From Psychroflexus aurantiacus (lineage in GTDB: Bacteria > Bacteroidota > Bacteroidia > Flavobacteriales > Flavobacteriaceae): a DNA stretch of 64,000 nt. Each line of letters begins with the position of its first letter. The first letter of the stretch is position 1. Both the position numbers and the translations under genes were made by a program. Positions 52,116 to 59,543 of the stretch are shown here, one piece after another. The notes under the pieces were generated by a model. It had not been told where the DNA came from, made no database searches, and saw nothing but the letters and a program-made list of their open reading frames with translations. The DNA is taken from assembly GCF_010820555.1 (NCBI RefSeq), contig NZ_JAAIKD010000003.1, forward strand, positions 1 to 64,000, written 5' to 3'.

Positions 52116-54311
52116 TTAATTAGAAGTGGTCGCTTCTTCGTTAGTCTTTATTTTGATATCCGTACCCAGTCTTTGCAAGTAGGCAATCAGGGCTACAATT
52201 TCCCGGTTTTTCATCTCTACAAAGTCGAGGTTGTTTTCTTCTGCATAAATTTTATCGGCTTCATAAGCCCTTACGAAATCCGGATCATTATAAAGATTGT
52301 CCTGAATCTCGCTGCCCTGGGCCAGCATAGAGGTCTGTGCATTTTCTATTTCTTCTTCAGAATAAGGCACTCCCAAATCTGCCATGGTTTGCATTTTATC
52401 TTCGGTGTTTGACTTATCCAGTTTGCTTTTGATCATCCAGGAGTAATTTGGCATGATAGACCCCGGAGAAGTGCTTTGCGGATCATACATGTGCTTGAAA
52501 TGCCAGCTGTCTGTATATTTCCCGCCGACTCTTAGTAAATCCGGCCCTGTGCGTTTACTTCCCCATAAAAAAGGTCTGTCGTAAACAAACTCACCGGCTT
52601 TGGCATAAGGCCCATAGCGCTCCACTTCGCTTCGGAAGGGTCTTACCATTTGGGAATGGCATCCTACACAACCTTCTCTTATATAAAGATCCCGGCCTTC
52701 CAGTTCCAGCGGTGTATAAGGCTTAACCGTGGTGATGGTTGGAATATTGGACTTCACCAGAAGTGTGGGTATAATCTGAACAATTCCACCAATAAGAATA
52801 GCTATGGTGGCCAGAATGGTCAGTTGAATTGGTTTTCTTTCTAACCAGGAGTGAAATTTTTCACCTTTTTTTCGCTTACCTCCACGGCTTAAAGCGGCAG
52901 CTTCTGCCAGCTCATCCTCAACTTTGGAACCAGACCGGGCTGTCCTGATGACGTTGTAAATCATAACAAACGTACCCAGTATATAAAGACTGCCTCCTAT
53001 AGCTCTCATCCAGTACATCGGCATAATTTCAGTCACGGTTTCCAGGAAATTTCCGTAGACCAAACTTCCACTGGGGTTGAACTGCTTCCACATCGATGCC
53101 TGTAAAAAACCGGCCACATACATCGGTAAGGCATACATCACTATACCCAGAGTCCCTAACCAAAAGTGAAGATTAGCGAGTCCGGTAGAGAATAATCTGG
53201 TTTTAAATAAACGCGGAACAAGCCAGTAAATCATACCAAACGTAAGAAAGCCGTTCCAGGCCAGAGCTCCCACGTGCACGTGAGCGATGATCCAGTCGGT
53301 AAAGTGAGCGATGGCATTTACATTTTTAAGAGACAGCATGGGTCCTTCAAACGTGGCCATACCATAACCGGTAATAGCGACTACAAAGAACTTAAGAACA
53401 GGGTCTGTTCTCACTTTATCCCAGGCTCCACGGAGCGTTAAAAGTCCGTTGATCATCCCACCCCAGGAGGGCATCAGTAACATGACGGAAAAGGTAACAC
53501 CTAGATTTTGAGCCCAGTCCGGTAAAGCAGTGTAAAGCAGGTGATGAGGTCCCGCCCAGATGTATATAAAAATTAATGACCAGAAGTGAATAATCGATAA
53601 TTTATAGGAATAGACAGGTCTGTTGGCAGCCTTGGGCACAAAATAGTACATCAGCCCCAGGAATGGCGTCGTTAAGAAAAAGGCTACCGCATTATGCCCG
53701 TACCACCACTGGACCAAAGCATCCTGAACGCCAGCGTAGGCAGAGTAACTCTTAAGCAAATTGACCGGCAGGGCCAGGCTGTTGAAAATATGAAGTACCG
53801 CCACCGTTATAAACGTGGCGATATAAAACCAGATCGCCACATATAAGTGCCGCTGACGTCTTCTTAAGATGGTACCGATCAGGTTCCAGCCAAACACAAC
53901 CCAAACTACGGCGATTAATATATCGATAGGCCATTCCAGTTCAGCATATTCCTTGGAACTTGTAAAGCCAAGAGGTAGCGTAATTGCCGCCAGGACGATA
54001 ATCAGTTGCCACCCCCAAAAGTTGATTTTACTCAGGGCATCGCTAAACATCCTGGCTTTTAATAGGCGCTGCGTAGAATAATATACGCCGGCAAAAATGG
54101 CATTCCCTACAAAAGCAAAAATAACGGCATTGGTATGTAATGGTCTTAATCTGCCAAAACTCAGCCAGGAAATACCGTCGGTGACATTGGGAAAAATGAA
54201 CATAAAGGCCAGTAAAAGGCCAACAGACATTCCAACAACACCCCAGATGATGGTGGCATAAAGGAAGTTTTTTACGATTTTGTTATCGTAATGAAATTGC
54301 TGTAACTCCAT
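52116..54311 (-). CDS. ccoNO: fused cbb3 oxidase subunits I and II (CcoN-CcoO)
   Basis: A 731-residue fusion. The first part (about 1-470) is the haem-copper subunit CcoN with about twelve helices, including haem and CuB ligand regions RPLHTNAVIFAF, VQWWYGHNAVAFFLT and TDWIIAHVHVGALAWNG. After a basic linker (SRGGKRKKGEKFHSWLERK), the second part (about 500-731) is CcoO: one helix and a c-type haem motif, GCVGCHSQMVRPF, near residue 545, with a Met ligand region in SIMPNYSWM. The fusion is usual in Bacteroidota. It is a high-affinity, proton-pumping terminal oxidase for low oxygen. ccoS ends 2 nt upstream. Confidence 0.97.
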   Translation of the reverse strand: MELQQFHYDNKIVKNFLYATIIWGVVGMSVGLLLAFMFIFPNVTDGISWLSFGRLRPLHTNAVIFAFVGNAIFAGVYYSTQRLLKARMFSDALSKINFWGWQLIIVLAAITLPLGFTSSKEYAELEWPIDILIAVVWVVFGWNLIGTILRRRQRHLYVAIWFYIATFITVAVLHIFNSLALPVNLLKSYSAYAGVQDALVQWWYGHNAVAFFLTTPFLGLMYYFVPKAANRPVYSYKLSIIHFWSLIFIYIWAGPHHLLYTALPDWAQNLGVTFSVMLLMPSWGGMINGLLTLRGAWDKVRTDPVLKFFVVAITGYGMATFEGPMLSLKNVNAIAHFTDWIIAHVHVGALAWNGFLTFGMIYWLVPRLFKTRLFSTGLANLHFWLGTLGIVMYALPMYVAGFLQASMWKQFNPSGSLVYGNFLETVTEIMPMYWMRAIGGSLYILGTFVMIYNVIRTARSGSKVEDELAEAAALSRGGKRKKGEKFHSWLERKPIQLTILATIAILIGGIVQIIPTLLVKSNIPTITTVKPYTPLELEGRDLYIREGCVGCHSQMVRPFRSEVERYGPYAKAGEFVYDRPFLWGSKRTGPDLLRVGGKYTDSWHFKHMYDPQSTSPGSIMPNYSWMIKSKLDKSNTEDKMQTMADLGVPYSEEEIENAQTSMLAQGSEIQDNLYNDPDFVRAYEADKIYAEENNLDFVEMKNREIVALIAYLQRLGTDIKIKTNEEATTSN

Positions 54312-54313
54312 AG

Positions 54314-54517
54314 TTAAGATTGTTTTGGTTGATGGTTAGAATTTTCTTTTGGTTGATCATCTCCTTTTTCTTTTACCAGTTCATCGTCGAAAAGCATTCT
54401 GACGGATGGTGTGTAATCATCATCGAATTGACCTTTTTTGACAGAAAAAATAAAAAGCCCTAAAAAAACTAGAGCAACGAGAATACTGATAGCGAGAAGT
54501 CCGTAAATGACGTTCAT
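54314..54517 (-). CDS. ccoS: cbb3-type oxidase assembly protein CcoS
   Basis: A 67-residue protein with one N-terminal helix (VIYGLLAISILVALVFLGLF) followed by the CcoS signature VKKGQFDDDYTPSVRMLFDDE. CcoS is needed for cofactor insertion into cbb3 oxidase. It is first in the ccoS-NO-Q-P-G-H-SafE operon. A TAATTTTG promoter element (54532-54539) and an FNR-like palindrome (54563-54574) lie directly upstream. Confidence 0.93.
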   Translation of the reverse strand: MNVIYGLLAISILVALVFLGLFIFSVKKGQFDDDYTPSVRMLFDDELVKEKGDDQPKENSNHQPKQS

Positions 54518-54531
54518 GAATTATTTTTGTT

Positions 54532-54539
54532 CAAAATTA
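54532..54539 (-). promoter_or_regulatory. -7 element of the cbb3 oxidase operon
   Basis: The minus strand reads TAATTTTG, a perfect TAnnTTTG match, 15 nt before the ccoS ATG. Confidence 0.65.
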
Positions 54540-54562
54540 GTTGTGAAGACTTCCTTAAAAAA

Positions 54563-54574
54563 TGACCTTAGTCA
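54563..54574 (-). promoter_or_regulatory. FNR-like box upstream of the cbb3 oxidase operon
   Basis: TGAC-CTTA-GTCA, a perfect palindrome with A/T flanks (ATGAC...GTCAT). Its centre (54568.5) is 36.5 bp from the last G of the -7 element, the same spacing as at hemN. It sits in the 70-bp gap between ccoI and ccoS. Confidence 0.75.
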
Positions 54575-54587
54575 TATTTCCAAAGTT

Positions 54588-56969
54588 TTATTTATTAACA
54601 ATGGGTTTAGAAATGTATTGTGTGGCCAGGGTGGTGAAAATCACTATGGATATTGAGCTTAAAGGCATCAGTATAGCAGCGATGACCGGCTGAAGCTGTC
54701 CCGTAAGTGCGAAATACAGGCCAACGACATTATACAGGAAAGAAAACATAAATCCGAATTTGATGATTTGAATTCCTTTTTTAGTGATCTCTACATACTT
54801 GTCGAGTTTGTAAAATTCTGAAGCGTCCATAATGGCATCACAGGCGGGAGAAAAGACATTGACATTTTCTGAAATGGCAATACCTATATCGGCTTGCTTT
54901 AAAGCTCCGGCATCATTCAAGCCGTCGCCTACCATGGCAACATGTTGATTTTCGGATTGGATTTTCTCGATCAGACGCATTTTGGAATCTGGTTTCTGAT
55001 TGAAAAACATCTGCGTGGTTTTGGGCAGCATTTTAGTCAGGACCGGCCTCTCCCCTTCGTTATCGCCTGAAAGAATAATCAGTTTATAGTGGTTATCCAG
55101 GGACTGAAATAAGGGTTCCATACCCGTTCTGTAAATGGTATCAAATTCAAATTTGCCCAAATAACTTTCATCTTTACTTACATGTACCCCTGTGCTTACC
55201 GTTGAATCCTCCACGTAATTTGCAACGAATTTGGCAGAGCCCATCCTGTAAGTATGGTCGCCGTAAGACGAGATGATGCCTTCGCCGAGATGTTCCTCAA
55301 AAGATTCAGAATCCTGGATATTCTGACTGCTCAAAAAGGAATAGAGCTCCCTGCTCAACGGATGGTTGGAATTTCTAAAAGAGTTTTTCAGGACCATTTT
55401 ATCCTCCTCACTCAGGGTCAGACCCGAATAGGAGATATCGCTTTTCTTATTCATGGTAAGCGTTCCAGTTTTATCAAACACAAAGACATCCAGGTCTGCC
55501 ATTTGTTCCAGGACGTTGGTGTTTTTGAGGTAAAATCCATTTTTCCCGAAAATCCGCAGCAGGTTGCCCATGGCAAAAGGTGTGGCAAGAGCAATAGCAC
55601 ATGGACAGGCAATGATAAGTACCGCAGTAAATACATTTAAGGCCAGACTTGCATCGTAAAACAGCCAAAATATCAAGCCGGAAAAGGCAATGCTTAAAAC
55701 AGCCACCGTAAACCTCTTACTGATTTTATCTATAAGGCTTTGAAATTTCGGATTGTAGTCTTTCCGAAAAACATCATTACTCCACAACTGGGTCAGATAA
55801 CTCTGCTCGACAGATTTTTCGGCTACTATTTCAATAGCATTTCCACGCTGCTTCCCTCCGGCATACACCTTGTCTCCAGAAACTTTAGTTACCAGTTTGG
55901 CTTCACCGGTTACAAAGCTGTAATCAATGTCTGCAGATGCCGACATCAGAACTCCGTCCACAGGAAGCAATTCCTGATTTCTGATGAGCAGCCGGTCACC
56001 GCGCTTAATGTCATACACCTGAGTATTTTCCTCCTTCCCTTCTGAAGTTATTTTCGTGACGGCTATGGGAAAATAGGATTTATAATCCCTTTCGAAAGAC
56101 ATGAATTTATAGGTCTTCTGTTGTACGATTTTACCTAAAAGCAGGAAAAACACGAGCCCTGTCAGGCTATCGAAAAAACCAGAACCCAGGTTGAAAACAA
56201 TATCCACGGTACTTCTCAAGAATAAAACGGAAATTCCCAAAGCTATAGGAATGTCAATATTAAGAATTCCGCTTCTGAGGCCTTTCACTGCAGATTTGAA
56301 ATAATCGCGTCCCGCATAAAAAACGACAGGTAAACTAAAGAAAAACATAAGCCATCTGAACACAGGCTTGTACTGCTCCAGCCAATATTCTGAAACTTCA
56401 AAATATTCGGGGAAACTCAAAAACATCACATTGCCAAAGGCAAATCCGGCAATACCGATTTTATACACCAAACTTCGGTCTATGCGTTGAGCAGACTGAC
56501 CAAAATTCTCCAGGCTTATATAAGGCTCATAGCCTATTCTGGACATGAGCTCGACCAGGTGTTTGAGCGAAAAATACTCGGTTTTATAAGTGATGCTTAC
56601 TTTTTTCTTGGGAAAGTCGACCTGAGAGCTTAAAACCTGTTTATTTAATTTATGCAGGTTTTCTAAAATCCAGATGCAGGAGCTACAGTGAATGTGAGGA
56701 ATATAAAGGCTAACAACTTCGGTAGAATCTTCCTGGAAATCAATCAGTTTTTCAACGATTTCAGGCTTATCCAGGTAGTCGTATTTTCCGTTGATCTCAA
56801 TTGGTGTGGTTCCTGGATTCTGCTCCAGGTCATAATAGCAGGTCAGATCGTTTTCGGAAAAAATTTCAAAAACGGTTTTGCACCCATTGCAGCAAAACAA
56901 CTTATCATCGTGAGAAATCTTGGCGGTTGTGCAGTCTTCTCCGCAGTGGAAACAGGTATCTGTTAACAT
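54588..56969 (-). CDS. ccoI: CcoI/FixI-type copper-translocating P-type ATPase
   Basis: A 793-residue P1B-type ATPase exporting Cu(I) for cbb3 oxidase assembly. The N-terminal Cys cluster is CFHCGEDC...FCCNGCKTVF. An HMA-like domain has HCSSCIWILENLHKL (about 100). Eight membrane helices are predicted, with the transport motif CPCAIALATPF. The phosphorylation site is DKTGTLT, and the hinge is MVGDGLNDAGALKQADIGIA. The N-terminal Cys-rich extension and setting mark it as the CcoI (CopA2) class rather than a detoxifying CopA. The ATG at 56969 is chosen over a GTG 30 nt upstream, which would overlap the promoter. An FNR-like box lies upstream. Confidence 0.94.
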   Translation of the reverse strand: MLTDTCFHCGEDCTTAKISHDDKLFCCNGCKTVFEIFSENDLTCYYDLEQNPGTTPIEINGKYDYLDKPEIVEKLIDFQEDSTEVVSLYIPHIHCSSCIWILENLHKLNKQVLSSQVDFPKKKVSITYKTEYFSLKHLVELMSRIGYEPYISLENFGQSAQRIDRSLVYKIGIAGFAFGNVMFLSFPEYFEVSEYWLEQYKPVFRWLMFFFSLPVVFYAGRDYFKSAVKGLRSGILNIDIPIALGISVLFLRSTVDIVFNLGSGFFDSLTGLVFFLLLGKIVQQKTYKFMSFERDYKSYFPIAVTKITSEGKEENTQVYDIKRGDRLLIRNQELLPVDGVLMSASADIDYSFVTGEAKLVTKVSGDKVYAGGKQRGNAIEIVAEKSVEQSYLTQLWSNDVFRKDYNPKFQSLIDKISKRFTVAVLSIAFSGLIFWLFYDASLALNVFTAVLIIACPCAIALATPFAMGNLLRIFGKNGFYLKNTNVLEQMADLDVFVFDKTGTLTMNKKSDISYSGLTLSEEDKMVLKNSFRNSNHPLSRELYSFLSSQNIQDSESFEEHLGEGIISSYGDHTYRMGSAKFVANYVEDSTVSTGVHVSKDESYLGKFEFDTIYRTGMEPLFQSLDNHYKLIILSGDNEGERPVLTKMLPKTTQMFFNQKPDSKMRLIEKIQSENQHVAMVGDGLNDAGALKQADIGIAISENVNVFSPACDAIMDASEFYKLDKYVEITKKGIQIIKFGFMFSFLYNVVGLYFALTGQLQPVIAAILMPLSSISIVIFTTLATQYISKPIVNK

Positions 56970-57018
56970 AAACTCAAATTGGTTTGACAAAACTCTCACA
57001 CTTCAAACCGATTAAAAA

Positions 57019-57030
57019 TGATAAGTGTCA
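57019..57030 (-). promoter_or_regulatory. FNR-like box upstream of ccoI
   Basis: TGAT-AAGT-GTCA. Its centre (57024.5) is exactly 36.5 bp from the G of a near-consensus -7 element, GAGTTTTG (56988-56995, minus strand). The hemN and ccoS boxes have the same spacing. Relative to the divergent gene's promoter (57060-57067) the spacing is 42.5 bp, out of phase, so the box serves ccoI. Confidence 0.68.
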
Positions 57031-57059
57031 GTTATACTGATATTCGAGCAATAAGTTCA

Positions 57060-57067
57060 TATCTTTG
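57060..57067 (+). promoter_or_regulatory. -7 element for the ExbD-like gene
   Basis: TATCTTTG, a perfect TAnnTTTG match, 21 nt before the ATG at 57089. Confidence 0.5.
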
Positions 57068-57088
57068 TGATACTCATAATGCTATATC

Positions 57089-57649
57089 ATGAAAACGTTT
57101 CTTTATGTACTTATAAGCCTGGCATCCTCTGCCTCCTGTTTTAGTCAGATTTGGCTGGATAATTCCTGTCCCATAGAAAAAAAGGTTTCAATCGAAGAAT
57201 ACACGTCTGCAAAATCAAATAATTTGCTAAGCCTTATTATCGACCAGGAAGGCAAATTGGTCATGAATGGAAAGAGAAAAGAAGGAATGTCTGAAATAGA
57301 TTTTAAAGAATCTGTGTATGATTTTTTAACCAACCCTGCCAAGGACAAAACAAAAGCCGATTCGCCTAAGCAAGCCATCATAGCTATAGGCTCTTATGGC
57401 GAACATAACTCCTACGAGCTTATCTTAAAATACCTGAGAGAAGTGTACCTGTATGCATGGGATACCGCAGCAGAGGAAAAATATGAGGCTATTTATTTGG
57501 ACCTGGACTGCAGAAAGAGAGAAAAAATAAGAGATTCAGACTTCCCTTACAGACTTTTAGAATTAAATGATAGCGAGAAAGAGAACAAAATGAAAAACAG
57601 GTTTACGCCTGGTGTTCCTCCTTTCCCAGGCGATATTAAGGATAATTAA
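57089..57649 (+). CDS. secreted protein with ExbD/TolR-like periplasmic domain
   Basis: A 186-residue protein with a cleavable signal peptide (MKTFLYVLISLASSASCFSQ). The mature part (about 45-145) resembles the periplasmic half of Bacteroidota ExbD proteins: LLSLIIDQEGKLVMNGK, then DFLTNPAKDK, KQAIIAIGSYGEHNSYELILKY (bases split here by reading) and YAWDTAAEEKY. The N-terminal membrane helix with the essential Asp of real ExbD is replaced by the signal peptide, so it cannot be a working ExbD. A Pro/Gly-rich tail follows. Its stop overlaps the convergent lipoprotein gene by 4 nt. The ExbD likeness is by eye; the function is unknown. Confidence 0.6.
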   Translation: MKTFLYVLISLASSASCFSQIWLDNSCPIEKKVSIEEYTSAKSNNLLSLIIDQEGKLVMNGKRKEGMSEIDFKESVYDFLTNPAKDKTKADSPKQAIIAIGSYGEHNSYELILKYLREVYLYAWDTAAEEKYEAIYLDLDCRKREKIRDSDFPYRLLELNDSEKENKMKNRFTPGVPPFPGDIKDN

Positions 57650-58122
57650 ATTTTTAAATCTACCGTTTCAAAAACATGACTCCAGGGTGAATTTATATCA
57701 AGATGCAGCGATATGTAATCTTTCATATGAACCAGTCTCAGCTGACCCTGCTTGACCCGTTCAAAACCCATAGTCCCGGAATCATCTACTTTTCCAAGAA
57801 TAACCTTCTGATTTTGTAAACTCTGGTTTTTAGATTGGATTTCTTTAAATCTTGAAGGAATTTGAAGGTATATTTCTTCTTTGTAATTGGTCTGTTTTAA
57901 ATTTTTAAACTGGATAAAAACCACCTGAAAATCGGGATCTTCCTCAAATGAAATTTCCAAAATCCCGGAAGGCATTTCACTGATGAATAATTTTGTTTCC
58001 TTCAGAACCTGAACTTCACAATCGCCATTGTTTGGACATTCCTGAAGAAGTGGTAAATCGGTTTGGGCACTTTTACAAGCCAGTAGCATGCATAGCAGCA
58101 ATAGGCTTTGACATTTCATCAT
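57646..58122 (-). CDS. small lipoprotein of unknown function
   Basis: A 158-residue predicted lipoprotein with lipobox LLAC (Cys16), then a short linker containing CPNNGDCEV and a beta-rich domain. I do not recognise the family. Its 3' end overlaps the ExbD-like gene by 4 nt in convergent orientation. No promoter element stands out; the start could be either of two adjacent ATG codons. Confidence 0.65.
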   Translation of the reverse strand: MMKCQSLLLLCMLLACKSAQTDLPLLQECPNNGDCEVQVLKETKLFISEMPSGILEISFEEDPDFQVVFIQFKNLKQTNYKEEIYLQIPSRFKEIQSKNQSLQNQKVILGKVDDSGTMGFERVKQGQLRLVHMKDYISLHLDINSPWSHVFETVDLKI

Positions 58123-58276
58123 CTACATCGATTTTGTGCAAATTAAAGGATATTGGTTGCATGCTAATGCTGTATAAAGATTTATTTATCACTTTAAAAG
58201 GCGAAAGGCTTTAATAATAACTTTTGTTTAACTTCAAAGATAATTCATTAAACATTTAAATCTTTATTTTTACCTT

Positions 58277-58750
58277 ATGATATATGAAATCAAAACGCGA
58301 CAGAATTTACCCATAACAAAACAAAAGGCTTGGGAATTTCTGTCAGATCCCAAAAACCTACAGGAAATCATGCCCGATGACATGGGTTTTCAAATCATGT
58401 CGGGTGCAGACCGAAAGATGTTTACGGGACAAATATTGCAATATAAAGTAACTCCTTTTCCTGGATACAACACCAGCTGGGTTACGGAAATCACACATGT
58501 GGAAGAAAATGATTATTTTGTTGACATTCAACTTTACGGTCCTTATGCCTTATGGCATCACAAACACTTCATTCATGAAATTGAAGGAGGTGTAGAAGTT
58601 GAAGACTGGATTCATTATAAAGTACCCTTCGGACTACTGGGAAGATTGATGCATCCTCTTATTGTTAAACCAAAATTAGCTAAGATTTTTAAAGCCAGAG
58701 AGGCTAAGATGGTCGAAAAATTCGGTCATTTTGAAGTTCAAAATAAATAA
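58277..58750 (+). CDS. SRPBCC (START-like) family protein
   Basis: A 157-residue helix-grip protein of the SRPBCC/polyketide cyclase-like superfamily. It opens with the usual strand and helix (KQKAWEFLSDPKNLQEIMP), and the C-terminal helix covers MHPLIVKPKLAKIFKAREAKMVEKFG. The family binds hydrophobic ligands. Homologues regularly precede photolyase genes in Bacteroidota. Here it is 6 nt from the SDR and in one run with two photolyase-family genes. Its role is unknown. Confidence 0.8.
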   Translation: MIYEIKTRQNLPITKQKAWEFLSDPKNLQEIMPDDMGFQIMSGADRKMFTGQILQYKVTPFPGYNTSWVTEITHVEENDYFVDIQLYGPYALWHHKHFIHEIEGGVEVEDWIHYKVPFGLLGRLMHPLIVKPKLAKIFKAREAKMVEKFGHFEVQNK

Positions 58751-58756
58751 TTAATT

Positions 58757-59455
58757 ATGAAAAAGAATATTTTACTTATAGGCGGATCTAAAGGTATAGG
58801 TCTGGAAATCGTTAAGCAATTAAGCGCAGATCACCATATTATTGTAGCGTCCAGAACCGATGAAAACCTCTCGGATTATGATGTCACCTACCATAAATTT
58901 GATGCGCTAAACGATGATATTACAGAATTAGACTTACCTGATACCCTAGATGGTTTGGTATATTGTCCGGGTACCATCAACTTGAAACCTTTCAAAATGA
59001 TGAAACCAGAAATTTTTGAAGAAGATTTTCAGCTTAACTTCTTAAGTCTGGTAAAAGTCACTCAAGGCGTACTTTCAAAACTTAAAAATTCAGATCAGGC
59101 CAGTATTGTCTATTTTAGTACGGTTGCTGTTCAAACCGGAATGGCATTTCATACAAGCGTTGCCGCTGCCAAAGGAGCCATCGAAGGTTTTGCCAGAGCC
59201 CTTGCTGCAGAATATGCTCCATCGTTTCGAGTGAATGTTATCGCTCCATCACTTGTGAACTCACAACTTGCCGGCAAACTTTTAGGAAGCGACAAGAAAA
59301 AAGAAAAAATGGATGAGAAGCATCCCCTAAAACGTGTAGGCGAACCTTCCGATATCGGTAAATTCGCTAGTTTCCTGCTTTCTGACGATTCATCCTGGAT
59401 TACAGGTCAGGTGCTTGGAGTTGACGGAGGAATGGGCAGCCTTAATATGAACTAA
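58757..59455 (+). CDS. SDR family protein lacking the catalytic Tyr
   Basis: A 232-residue short-chain dehydrogenase fold. The cofactor motif LIGGSKGIGLEIVKQL is intact, and the Ser of the catalytic set is present (IVYFSTVAVQTG). The YxxxK motif, however, reads VAAAK (in HTSVAAAKGAIEGFARAL): the Tyr is replaced by Val, while the Lys is kept. Canonical reductase chemistry is therefore doubtful. It lies 6 nt behind the SRPBCC gene and 88 nt before the photolyase, with an apparent terminator between. It may be a divergent enzyme or an NAD(P)-sensing partner of the light-repair genes (inference). Confidence 0.85.
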   Translation: MKKNILLIGGSKGIGLEIVKQLSADHHIIVASRTDENLSDYDVTYHKFDALNDDITELDLPDTLDGLVYCPGTINLKPFKMMKPEIFEEDFQLNFLSLVKVTQGVLSKLKNSDQASIVYFSTVAVQTGMAFHTSVAAAKGAIEGFARALAAEYAPSFRVNVIAPSLVNSQLAGKLLGSDKKKEKMDEKHPLKRVGEPSDIGKFASFLLSDDSSWITGQVLGVDGGMGSLNMN

Positions 59456-59472
59456 AGTCTTTTCAGATTTAA

Positions 59473-59514
59473 AAAAATCTTCTTGTGAGGCTCGTTTCCT
59501 CCAGGAAGATTTTT
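59473..59514 (+). terminator. intrinsic terminator between the SDR and photolyase genes
   Basis: Outer stem AAAAATCTTC / GAAGATTTTT (59473-59482 and 59505-59514) with an inner GAGG/CCTC stem, followed by a T-rich run. It would partly separate the SRPBCC-SDR pair from phrB, which starts 30 nt later. Confidence 0.7.
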
Positions 59515-59543
59515 AAGTTTAATACCGCTTTAAAATATTAATT

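Noticed and set aside
57019-57067. The ccoI box as a regulator of the divergent ExbD-like gene
   Set aside because: Its distance to that gene's -7 element is 42.5 bp, out of phase with the 36.5-bp spacing at the other promoters. The fit to ccoI is exact.
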